Assembly (NCBI RefSeq): GCF_900454025.1
Contig: NZ_UGQM01000001.1
Coordinates: 4,898,001-4,962,000, forward strand
Length of the DNA: 64,000 nt
Direction of reading: 5' to 3'
Origin: Mycolicibacterium gilvum
GTDB lineage: Bacteria > Actinomycetota > Actinomycetes > Mycobacteriales > Mycobacteriaceae
Part shown: positions 53,838 through 61,716 of the stretch, piece after piece
How positions within the stretch are numbered: position 1 is the stretch's first letter
How the letters are laid out: each line of letters begins with the position of its first letter
Position numbers and translations under genes: made by a program
The notes under the pieces: model-generated
Told to the model about the DNA's origin: nothing
Database searches by the model: none
What the model saw: only the letters and a program-made list of their open reading frames with translations

Positions 53838-55043
53838 ATGACGACGGGCCAGGTGTGGGCTGGAGTGGATGTTGGTAAAGAGCATCACTGGGTTTGTGCG
53901 GTCGACGACAGCGGGAAGGTGGTGTTGTCGCGCCGGCTGGTCAACGACGAGCAACCGATCCGGGAGCTCGTCGCTGAAATCGACGAGCTGGCCGAGCGAG
54001 TGTCGTGGACGGTGGACCTGACCACGGTGTATGCCGCACTGGTGTTGACGGTGCTGGCCGACGCCGGCAAAACGGTCCGGTATCTGGCCGGCCGGGCGGT
54101 GTGGCAGGCCTCGGCGACCTACCGCGGTGGGGAGGCCAAAACCGATGCCAAAGACGCTCGGGTGATCGCCGACCAGGCGCGCATGCGCGGCCAGGACTTG
54201 CCCGTTCTGCATCCCGATGATGACTTGATCAGCGAGTTGCGGATGCTCACCGGCCATCGCGCCGACCTGGTGGCCGACCGCACCCGCACGATCAACCGGC
54301 TGCGCCAGCAACTCGTCGCGGTCTGCCCGGCCCTGGAACGAGCCGCCCAACCGAGCCAAGACCGTGGCTGGGTGATACTGCTGGCGCGCTACCAGCGTCC
54401 CAAAGCGATTCGACAAAGCGGTGTTTCGCGGCTGACCAAAGTCTTGACCGATGCCGGTGTGCGCAACGCCGCCTCGATCGCGGCGGCTGCGGTGGCTGCA
54501 GTGAAAACCCAGACGATGCGCCTGCCCGGCGAAGAGGTGGCCGCCGGGTTGATCGCTGATCTGGCGCGGGAGGTGATCGCCCTCGATGACCGCATCAAGA
54601 CCACCGACGCCGACATCGAGGGCCGATTTCGCCGCCATCCACTCGCCGAGGTGATCACCAGCATGCCCGGCATAGGATTTCGGCTGGGCGCCGAATTCCT
54701 CGCCGCCGTTGGTGATCCCGCGCTGATCGGATCGGCTGACCAACTCGCGGCCTGGGCCGGCCTGGCGCCAGTGTCTCGAGACTCCGGAAAGCGCACCGGA
54801 CGACTGCACACCCCCAAGCGTTACAGTCGCCGACTGCGCCGAGTCATGTACATGTCGGCGTTGACCGCGATCCGCTGCGACCCAGATTCCAAGGCCTATT
54901 ACCAGCGCAAACGAGACGAAGGAAAGCGGCCGATCCCCGCCACCATCTGCCTGGCGCGACGGCGCACCAACGTTCTCTACGCCCTCATCCGTGACAACCG
55001 GACCTGGCAACCTGATTCACCCCCGGTCACCGCCGCGGCTTGA
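53838..55043 (+). CDS. IS110-family transposase
   Basis: 401 residues from ATG 53838. An N-terminal RuvC-like DEDD domain: AGVDVGKEHH, then 'TDAKDARVIADQAR'. The C-terminal transposase-20 domain has 'ITSMPGIGFRLGAEFLAAVG' and 'GLAPVSRDSGKRTGR', with the nucleophilic Ser expected there. The pair of domains is that of RNA-guided IS110/IS621 recombinases. The frame is intact. Confidence 0.94.
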   Translation: MTTGQVWAGVDVGKEHHWVCAVDDSGKVVLSRRLVNDEQPIRELVAEIDELAERVSWTVDLTTVYAALVLTVLADAGKTVRYLAGRAVWQASATYRGGEAKTDAKDARVIADQARMRGQDLPVLHPDDDLISELRMLTGHRADLVADRTRTINRLRQQLVAVCPALERAAQPSQDRGWVILLARYQRPKAIRQSGVSRLTKVLTDAGVRNAASIAAAAVAAVKTQTMRLPGEEVAAGLIADLAREVIALDDRIKTTDADIEGRFRRHPLAEVITSMPGIGFRLGAEFLAAVGDPALIGSADQLAAWAGLAPVSRDSGKRTGRLHTPKRYSRRLRRVMYMSALTAIRCDPDSKAYYQRKRDEGKRPIPATICLARRRTNVLYALIRDNRTWQPDSPPVTAAA

Positions 55044-55085
55044 CTTCTTCATTGAGAGTCCTTTCTGCGAGACCTCAGCCGCCGG

Positions 55086-55706
55086 TCACGGTGCCGGCGG
55101 AGGCGGCACCGGGGCGACAGGAAGCGGCTTGTTCAGCGAATCCAATTCGCGCTGACCGAGCAGACCGCCCTGCAGACCTCCGGCCTGATACATGTCATAC
55201 AGGCGCTTCAGGTATTCGATACCGGCGATGTCCGCGTTCTCCTGGCCGGGCGCGATTCCGAACAGCTGCCCCGCGCCCGGAGCCGACGGCGCCAGATTCT
55301 GCGGGAGCAGATAGGCGTTGTTGAAGGGGTTCATGTGTATCGGTGCCGCCGGCGCGGTCCCCGGAACCGCCGGCACCGCGTGCTGGCCGAGGACGAACTC
55401 GTTCGCGGTCTGCCCGGAGACGTCGGGCATGGCGGGTAGTCCGCCGATAAGCTGCGAGGGAGATCCGTTCTGCGCCAGCGGAAACAGGACACCCGCCGGC
55501 GGCGGGGCGGGCTGCGCACCCGGGACGGGCGGCGGGGCGGCGACAGGGGCGGCGACCGGGCCGAGTCCGGGAATGGACTCGAACGGCAGCGGGCCGGGCA
55601 CCGGCGCGGGCGGCGGCGGCTGGGCCGTTGCCGCGGCAGGGACGCCGAGGCCGATTCCGATGCCACTCACGAGAGCGGCGAGCGCGCCGACCAGCCGGCG
55701 AGTCAT
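55086..55706 (-). CDS. Pro-rich secreted protein
   Basis: ATG 55706 yields 206 residues with a Sec signal (start MTRRLVGALAALVSG, ending AATAQP). Then follows a Pro/Ala-rich region (about 28-90) and a C-terminal helical part ('QENADIAGIEYLKRLYDMYQ'). No known domain recognised. It lies directly downstream of the two MspA genes in the same direction and might be co-expressed in the cell wall. The C-terminus ends in a run of prolines, close to the IS110 right end. Confidence 0.75.
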   Translation of the reverse strand: MTRRLVGALAALVSGIGIGLGVPAAATAQPPPPAPVPGPLPFESIPGLGPVAAPVAAPPPVPGAQPAPPPAGVLFPLAQNGSPSQLIGGLPAMPDVSGQTANEFVLGQHAVPAVPGTAPAAPIHMNPFNNAYLLPQNLAPSAPGAGQLFGIAPGQENADIAGIEYLKRLYDMYQAGGLQGGLLGQRELDSLNKPLPVAPVPPPPAP

Positions 55707-55707
55707 C

Positions 55708-56402
55708 TCAGACGGCCTTCGTGACGCCGTAGTAGGCGACGATGTCGTCGGCCGCATCGGTGGAGCTGGTCAGCACCGCATAGGACCGCAGGAAGGACTC
55801 ACCCACACAACCGTCGACCTTGATGTGCACATCCTTGACCGTGACGCGCGGATTGGATCCCTCGAAGGTCTTCTGCGTGAGCTGGACCGTCGTGACCTCA
55901 CCCGGCTGCGGAAAAACCTCGATCTGCGCGGAAACGGGGAATGCCACCCCCAGTCGGCGTTGATCGTTGATCGAGGGGGTGAAGCCCGCCGATCCGTTCA
56001 GCTTCACGACGTTGAGCGAGATGCCGCAACCGATCTGGTAACCGACCTCCAGCGTGCCACCACTGGTCGGCGCGGTGCCGGCGCCGGCGACGGCGCCCTC
56101 GAACGTCCCCGCCACCAGATACTCCCTAACGACAGAGCCGTCGTCAGCGGTGCCACCGCAACCTGGAACTCGTCTTTGGCGGACACGGTCAGCTCCCACC
56201 CGTCCGGCGTCACCACGAATCCCGGCGGTCCCGAAGCGACAGCACCGTCGGGGGCGGGCGGTGGCCCGACGTCGGCGACGGCCTGCACACCGGGCGCCAC
56301 CGGTGACACCGGGTCGGGTTGGGCCGACGCCGATGTCGCACCGGCAAGTCCCAGCACGGCCACCGCAGTGGTCGCCGCAACTCTCATGAATGCCGTACGC
56401 AC
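55708..56402 (-). pseudogene. MspA-family porin, frameshifted
   Basis: The N-terminal half (signal peptide, 'PDGWELTVSAKDEFQVAVAP', LTTALS) and the C-terminal half ('REYLVAGTFEGAVAGAGTAP', 'VDGCVGESFLRSYAVLTSST') are in different frames. They rejoin if one base is restored near 56128, where the intact paralogue has the codon between ALT and REY. The two halves would give about 230 residues, normal for MspA. The protein is a beta-barrel porin of the mycobacterial outer membrane. The frameshift is either real inactivation or a sequencing error. Confidence 0.85.
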
Positions 56403-56403
56403 C

Positions 56404-57081
56404 TCACACCACCTTGACCTGGCCGGCATACGTGACGATGTCCGAGGTGTCCGTGGTGGAACTCGTCAGCGTCGAGTACGACTGGATGAACGACTGGCCG
56501 ACGCAACCGTCGGTCTTGATCCGGAACCCGGTCACCGTCACGCGCGCTTCGCTGCCCTTGAACTTCTTCTCCCCCACCGGAACCAGCGTGACCGTGCCCG
56601 GCCGCAGGTTGATCTTGATCTGATTGTTGACGGGCAGTGCGACACCGCCAAGCACCGCCGACTGGTCGAAGTTGGTCGTCGCGCCGATCGAGGACAGAAC
56701 CTCGACCGGCCCGCCGATGATCCCGCAGCCGATCCGGTAGCCGACCACAAGCGACCCGCCCGACAGTTTCGTGCTGCCTGCGCCGGTCACCGTTCCGGTG
56801 AACGTCCCTCCGACGACGTACTCCCGGGACGTCAGGGCCGTGGTCAGCGGAGCCACCGCCACCTGTGTCTCGTCCTTCGCGCCCGCCGTGAGCTCCCAGC
56901 CGTCAGGGGTTTTCAGGTATCCCGACGGCGAGGACGCGACGGCGTCCGGCGACGGCGGTGCAGCGGCAGACGCCGGCACGGCGGGGTCCGGCGCCGGAAC
57001 AGGCTGCGCGAACCCACTCGGAGCCGCACCCAGTGCCGCGAACAGCCAGAGAGCCGTCGCGGCGGCTGCCCGAAAACGCAT
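56404..57081 (-). CDS. MspA-family porin
   Basis: 225 residues with Sec signal (ending SGFAQP), a Pro/Ala-rich linker and the MspA core: 'TPDGWELTAGAKDETQVAVA', LTTALTSREYVVGGTF, 'VGYRIGCGIIGGPVEV', 'KTDGCVGQSFIQSYSTLTSS'. Octameric MspA porins admit hydrophilic nutrients through the mycolate outer membrane. ATG 57081 follows GGGGGAAGG. The frameshifted paralogue lies directly downstream, so this may be the only functional copy here. Confidence 0.92.
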   Translation of the reverse strand: MRFRAAAATALWLFAALGAAPSGFAQPVPAPDPAVPASAAAPPSPDAVASSPSGYLKTPDGWELTAGAKDETQVAVAPLTTALTSREYVVGGTFTGTVTGAGSTKLSGGSLVVGYRIGCGIIGGPVEVLSSIGATTNFDQSAVLGGVALPVNNQIKINLRPGTVTLVPVGEKKFKGSEARVTVTGFRIKTDGCVGQSFIQSYSTLTSSTTDTSDIVTYAGQVKVV

Positions 57082-57286
57082 GCAGGATTGCCTTCCCCCA
57101 GAGTCGATATCGCTAGAATGATCGAGGCCGGGGGTTTCTGAACAGGCAAACGCCCGGCAAAAACTTAGATTGACTTTAGTGCACGGAGTGCTTGCCGGGC
57201 ATATGTTTACGCGTCACCTGTAGTTCACGGCTCGAGCCTTCGCGAAGTCGATCGCGGAACTCGCAACTCATCCCGGGAGGTTCGCC

Positions 57287-57799
57287 ATCACACCGACGAG
57301 GCGCACACTCTTTGCGGCAACCTCGGCGTGCGTCCTCGCCCTGCTCTTCGCGCCATCGGGCGCCTCCCAGCCGGCCCCGCCACCGGGACCCACCGCCGCG
57401 CCCGAAGCCGTGGAGGCCGCGCCGGAATCGGTCGCGGCGTGCCGCCAGTTCGCCCGCGCACTCGACACGGCTGCGGTGAGCTATTCGGAGTTCGCGAACG
57501 TGTTGGCGATCGGGCAGAAGAACCCCGACTACCTCGACCCGATCGTCTCGGCGAACAACTCCTACGGCCGCGCCGGACTACGGGCGGCCGCCACCACCGC
57601 GCTGGACGCCTCCCGGACGCCGGGACTGCATCCGGATATCGCCGCGCCGATGCGGTCCTGGTCGATGGGTGCGATGAAGCTGATCCTGCTGATGGGTCTG
57701 CGCGCCGACGTCGACCGGTTCAACAACGCGGCCAACGGTCTGAACACCCACACCGAAGCCGCGCAGATCGCGTGTGCGCGGGCGGGCACCCAAGCCTGA
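57287..57799 (+). CDS. Secreted helical protein with apparent ATC start
   Basis: The frame has no ATG, GTG or TTG before codon 42 (GTG 57410). GGGAGG at 57275-57280 stands 6 nt before ATC 57287, and translation from there gives an ideal Sec signal ('TRRTLFAATSACVLALLFAP', cleavage near ASQP). I therefore propose an ATC start, 170 residues. The mature part is helical, has two cysteines (AACRQF and IACARA) and resembles small mycobacterial secreted/hemophore-like proteins. Function unknown. Confidence 0.6.
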   Translation: MTPTRRTLFAATSACVLALLFAPSGASQPAPPPGPTAAPEAVEAAPESVAACRQFARALDTAAVSYSEFANVLAIGQKNPDYLDPIVSANNSYGRAGLRAAATTALDASRTPGLHPDIAAPMRSWSMGAMKLILLMGLRADVDRFNNAANGLNTHTEAAQIACARAGTQA

Positions 57800-57816
57800 C
57801 GCGGCACACTGGCTGC

Positions 57817-59379
57817 ATGCGCACGACCACGGGAACCGAGCACCGGGACGCCGTCATCGTCGGGGGTGGGCACAACGGTCTGGTCGCCGCGGCGTATCTC
57901 GCGCGGGCGGGGCGGCGGGTGCTGGTCCTCGAACGACTCGATCAGGTCGGTGGGGCGGCGGTGTCGGCGCATCCGTTCGACGGCGTCGACGCCCGACTGT
58001 CGCGGTATTCGTACCTGGTGAGTTTGTTACCCCGGCGCATCGTCGACGACCTGGGCGCGCGGGTCCAGTTGGCGCGGCGCCGCTGGTCGTCATACACGCC
58101 GAACCCTGCCGACGGCGGACGCACCGGCCTGCTGATCGGACCCGAATCCACGTTCGCCGCCGTCGGCGCCGCCGCGGACGAGGCCGGATTCGCCGAGTTC
58201 TACCGGCGCTGCGCGACCGTGACGACGAGACTCTGGCCGACGCTGACCGAGCCGCTGCAGACCCGGACGGCGTTGCGACGCACCGTGTGTTCGGCCGGCG
58301 GCGAGGCCGCGTGGCAGGCGATGATCGAGCGCCCCATCGGGGAGGCGATCACCGACGCGGTCGCCGATGATCTGGTGCGCGGGGTGATGGCCACGGACGC
58401 GCTGATCGGCACATTCGCCGACATGCACGATCAATCCCTGATCCAGAACCGGTGCTTTCTGTACCACCTGATCGGCGGCGGCAACGGCGACTGGGATGTG
58501 CCGATCGGCGGCATGGGCGCGGTGAGCGGCGCTCTGGCCGCCGCCGCGACCGGATTCGGCGCCGAAATCCTCACCGGGGCAGAGGTGTACGCGATAGACG
58601 CGGACGGGATGGTGCACTACCGGCACACCGACGGCGAATATCGGGTGAGCGCCGACCACGTGCTGGCGAACGTGACGCCGGCGGTGCTCGCCGGACTGAT
58701 GGGTGAGGAGGAACCTGCGATCGCACCCGGCTCCCAGGTCAAGGTCAACCTGATGCTGCGACGCCTGCCCCGATTGCGTGATGAGAAGGTCTCTGCCGAG
58801 CAGGCTTTCGGGGGAACCTTCCACATCAACGAGAACTTCGGCCAACTCCGGGACGCCTACCGGCAGGCCGAGGCGGGTTCGGTCCCCGAGCCCGTCCCGT
58901 GCGAGATCTACTGCCACACCCTGGCCGACCCGTCGATCCTGTCGGAGTCGCTGCGTGTGGCCGGTGCCCACACGTTGACGGTGTTCGGCCTGCACACACC
59001 GCACACGCTGGCCCACGGACGGGATGGTGGGCAGTACCGCGACACACTGACCGCCGCGGTGCTCGACTCACTGGATTCGGTTCTCGCCGAACCGATTCGA
59101 GACGTCATGTGGCTCGATGCGGCCGGTCGCCCGTGCATCGAAACCAAGACGACCCTCGACCTGGACGCCACCCTCGGCATGACGAACGGTCACATCTTCC
59201 ACGGTGCGCTGCAGTGGCCGTTCGCCGAGCACGACGAACCGCTGTCGACTCCCGCGCAGAGATGGGGTGTCGGCACCCCACACGAACGGATTCTGCTGTG
59301 CGGCTCGGGATCCCGTCGCGGTGGGGCGGTGTCGGGGATCGGCGGACACAACGCGGCGATGGCCGTACTGGAGAGTTAG
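57817..59379 (+). CDS. FAD/NAD(P) oxidoreductase, phytoene-desaturase-like (Rv0897c-like)
   Basis: 520 residues from ATG 57817. The N-terminal FAD-binding GGGHNGLVAAAYLARAG with the acidic end LERLDQVGG, and the C-terminal 'CGSGSRRGGAVSGIGGHNA', are characteristic of the CrtI/amine-oxidase-like family, matching the Rv0897c position. Mammalian relatives are pyridine nucleotide-disulfide oxidoreductase-domain proteins. Substrate unknown. The stop codon TAG overlaps the MarR gene's TAA on the other strand. Confidence 0.9.
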   Translation: MRTTTGTEHRDAVIVGGGHNGLVAAAYLARAGRRVLVLERLDQVGGAAVSAHPFDGVDARLSRYSYLVSLLPRRIVDDLGARVQLARRRWSSYTPNPADGGRTGLLIGPESTFAAVGAAADEAGFAEFYRRCATVTTRLWPTLTEPLQTRTALRRTVCSAGGEAAWQAMIERPIGEAITDAVADDLVRGVMATDALIGTFADMHDQSLIQNRCFLYHLIGGGNGDWDVPIGGMGAVSGALAAAATGFGAEILTGAEVYAIDADGMVHYRHTDGEYRVSADHVLANVTPAVLAGLMGEEEPAIAPGSQVKVNLMLRRLPRLRDEKVSAEQAFGGTFHINENFGQLRDAYRQAEAGSVPEPVPCEIYCHTLADPSILSESLRVAGAHTLTVFGLHTPHTLAHGRDGGQYRDTLTAAVLDSLDSVLAEPIRDVMWLDAAGRPCIETKTTLDLDATLGMTNGHIFHGALQWPFAEHDEPLSTPAQRWGVGTPHERILLCGSGSRRGGAVSGIGGHNAAMAVLES

Positions 59380-59792
59380 TCGACGAGCAGATCCACCAGC
59401 CGGCGCAACGCCGCCAGATCCTCGGACGTCAGCGCCGCCAGCGCCTCGGGCGCCGGGTCGTGCACGGCGTCGATCTCCCCGACCATCTCGCGGCCGGCGT
59501 CGGTCAGCGACACCGTCTTGCACCGGCGATTCGACGGATCGACGCGGCGCACCACGAGTCCCCGGTCCTCGAGGTCGTTGACCGCGACCGTAGCCGCCGG
59601 CGCGTCGACCGTGGCGGCGGCGGCGATCTGCTTGACGGTCATCGGGGTCCGGCTCAGCCTCATCAGGATCCGAATCCTGCTGAACGGCAGTCCGGTCCGC
59701 TCGACCACCGCTTTCTTCCAGTAGTCCCGGTGGTCGTGGACGAACGTCGCCAGGTCGGCCCAGATCCGATCGGCCGTCGGGTCACCGGACAT
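59376..59792 (-). CDS. MarR-family transcriptional regulator
   Basis: 138 residues from ATG 59792 (GTG 59801 possible). The winged helix covers about 30-105: 'MTVKQIAAAATVDAPAATVA', 'DLEDRGLVVRRVDPSNRRCK'. It overlaps the end of the MFS gene, so both are co-transcribed from the promoter at about 61266. I infer it represses the operon by binding the long palindrome at 61225-61265 and is released by a drug or phenolic compound exported by the pump. Confidence 0.92.
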   Translation of the reverse strand: MSGDPTADRIWADLATFVHDHRDYWKKAVVERTGLPFSRIRILMRLSRTPMTVKQIAAAATVDAPAATVAVNDLEDRGLVVRRVDPSNRRCKTVSLTDAGREMVGEIDAVHDPAPEALAALTSEDLAALRRLVDLLVD

Positions 59793-61239
59793 GGGCACCA
59801 CTGACCGGGTCGGGCGCCCCCGCCACCAGGGGAGCGAGTCTCTCCGCGGAGCGCACGGCCCGCTGCGAGGTCGAGAGGAAACCCACAGCGAGGATCACCA
59901 GGCCGAGTGCGATGCAGACGAACCACAGCGGGCGGGCCGCGGTCGCGAAGTCGGCGCCGCGTCCGGTCATCGCCGCGCTGGCGACCGAACCACACAGCGC
60001 CACACCGATACTCACCCCGACCTGGCGGCTGGTCGACGTCACCGCCGACGCCGCCCCCGCTCGATCCAGCGGCATCCCGCTGACCGCGGCGTTGGTGATC
60101 GGGGCATTGACCATCGAGAACCCGACGCCGAACACCGCGAACACGATCAGCAGATGCCACACCGGCGTCGTCGCGGTCAGCCACGTCAACAACGTTGCCG
60201 CCGTGGTGATCAGGATGCCCGCGGCCACCAGCGATGGGCGTGCGCCGTACCGCCCCACCAGACGGCCCGACAGCGGGGAGAAGAACAGTGCCCCGAGTGC
60301 GATCGGCAGATAGATCAAGCCGGTCTGCATCGCAGAGAATCCGCGCTCGCCCTGCAGGTACAGCGACATCATGAACAGGAAGGCGCCCCATGCGGCGAAC
60401 GCACTGATCGCGTTGATCGTCGCGGTCGTGAACGGGATGCTGCGGAAGAACCGCAGATCCAGAAACGGGTCGTGACGCCGGGATTCGAAGCGCAGGAACG
60501 CGATCAGCGCCACCACCGCGACGGCTGCGATCGCCAGCACGCGCGGGTTGGTCCACCCCAGCACGGGACCCTCGATGAGGGTGAAGACGGTGCCGAACAG
60601 GAACAGGATCCCCAGACCCTGACCGATCGGGTCGACGTTGCGCATGGTCTGCGACTTGGACTCCGGCACGAACACCGCCGTCAGGATGATCGCGGCGGCA
60701 CAGATGGGCAGGTTGATCCAGAACACCGACCGCCACCCGACGGTCTCGATCAGCAGACCGCCCACGATGGGCCCGGCCGCCATCGAGATGCCGGTGACCC
60801 CACCCCAGATGCCCAGCGCCCGCGCCCGCTCCACCGGCTTGGTGAAGATCTGCGAGATGATCGACAGCGCAACGGGATTGAGCATCGAACCGCCGACACC
60901 CTGCAGGAACCGCGCGCCGATCAACGTATCGATCGTCGGCGCCAGGCTGCACGCCAGCGACCCGAGGGCGAACACCGTCAGCCCGATCTGGAACAGACGC
61001 CGCCGTCCGAACCGGTCCCCCGTCGCACCGGAGAGCATCAGCAGCGACGCCAGCACCAGCGTGTAGATGTCGACGACCCATTGCATCTGCGCGGGACTGG
61101 CCGACAGGTCGGCCCGGATCGACGGGATCGCGACGTTGACGATGGTCGCGTCCATCGACACGATCAGCAGGCTCAGGCAGCAGGACACCAGGATGATGGC
61201 CTTGCGCCTGGGCGTCATCGCGCCGACAGTTGTATTCAC
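59782..61239 (-). CDS. DHA2-type MFS drug exporter
   Basis: 485 residues from GTG 61239, or 478 from ATG 61218. Fourteen hydrophobic segments are expected; 'MDATIVNVAIPSIRADL' is the DHA2 (EmrB/QacA) signature in helix 1, with 'GATGDRFGRRRLFQIG' as loop 2-3 motif. A proton-coupled multidrug exporter of the plasma membrane. The operator covers the GTG start, which makes ATG 61218 attractive as the true start. It forms an operon with marR. Confidence 0.9.
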   Translation of the reverse strand: MNTTVGAMTPRRKAIILVSCCLSLLIVSMDATIVNVAIPSIRADLSASPAQMQWVVDIYTLVLASLLMLSGATGDRFGRRRLFQIGLTVFALGSLACSLAPTIDTLIGARFLQGVGGSMLNPVALSIISQIFTKPVERARALGIWGGVTGISMAAGPIVGGLLIETVGWRSVFWINLPICAAAIILTAVFVPESKSQTMRNVDPIGQGLGILFLFGTVFTLIEGPVLGWTNPRVLAIAAVAVVALIAFLRFESRRHDPFLDLRFFRSIPFTTATINAISAFAAWGAFLFMMSLYLQGERGFSAMQTGLIYLPIALGALFFSPLSGRLVGRYGARPSLVAAGILITTAATLLTWLTATTPVWHLLIVFAVFGVGFSMVNAPITNAAVSGMPLDRAGAASAVTSTSRQVGVSIGVALCGSVASAAMTGRGADFATAARPLWFVCIALGLVILAVGFLSTSQRAVRSAERLAPLVAGAPDPVSGAHVR

Positions 61240-61267
61240 ACAACTATTGTGGAACTACAACTGTCAA
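61225..61267 (-). promoter_or_regulatory. MarR-type operator and promoter of the MFS operon
   Basis: A perfect 10-bp inverted repeat GACAGTTGTA (61225-61234) / TACAACTGTC (61256-61265) encloses an inner CACAA/TTGTG dyad. The minus-strand -35 box TTGACA is at 61262-61267, inside the outer arm. Binding there would block transcription of the MFS-marR operon. Confidence 0.65.
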
Positions 61268-61389
61268 CGTGGCAAGTGACGCGGGTGTGACGTTCGCGGG
61301 ACGCGAGCGCGCGCCGACTGTCAGCGATCGCGGCGCGTCGCCGTGCAGACCCGCGCGCTCGCGGTGCAACCGGTGGGGCTAGCTGGCTG
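61268..61389. repeat. Non-coding spacer with GC-rich 11-bp inverted repeat
   Basis: GCGAGCGCGCG (61303-61313) and CGCGCGCTCGC (61352-61362) are perfectly complementary, separated by 38 nt. Such GC-rich palindromes are common between mycobacterial genes and may form a terminator-like hairpin. No gene is seen. Confidence 0.5.
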
Positions 61390-61555
61390 TAGGGCGAGTC
61401 AAGGGTGTTGAAGGTCGTAGTGGGCCTACGTCCCGAGGCGGGGCGTGATTTCGTGCGGTCGGTGGTGCTGCTGGGTTGGGGGCGGGTGCCTGGCGCCCAC
61501 GCTGACGTATGCAACCTCGGTGGGTTATCTGGCGTGGTTCGGGCTGCCGTAAAGG

Positions 61556-61636
61556 CGAAGGGCCGGGTGCCAAGCTAGCCTCGGCGTGACCCGGTGGGTC
61601 CGCCATAGCGGATACGGCATCTGATCCGGCCCTTCG
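61556..61636 (-). ncRNA. Candidate bridge RNA of IS110 element 2
   Basis: A perfect 11-bp stem, CGAAGGGCCGG (61556-61566) with CCGGCCCTTCG (61626-61636), encloses two smaller hairpins: GACCC-GGT-GGGTC (61588-61600) and TCCGC-CATA-GCGGA (61600-61613, sharing one base). A closed stem with internal loops next to an IS1111-type transposase is what a bridge RNA would look like. Strand assumed to be that of the transposase. Confidence 0.45.
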
Positions 61637-61716
61637 TCCCGTCCTCTTAGCGTGGCACTTACCGACAGGGGTTGTGAAGGGTCTGATTCGGTCCTTTCGC
61701 GGTGGGTGTCAGGGGT

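Larger units (their letters stand above)
53620..55085. mobile_element. IS110-family element 1 (ends not fixed)
   Basis: A transposase gene preceded by about 220 bp of non-coding DNA, the layout of IS110-group elements whose left end encodes a guide (bridge) RNA. The family leaves no terminal inverted repeats or clear duplications, so the boundaries are approximate. Confidence 0.7.
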
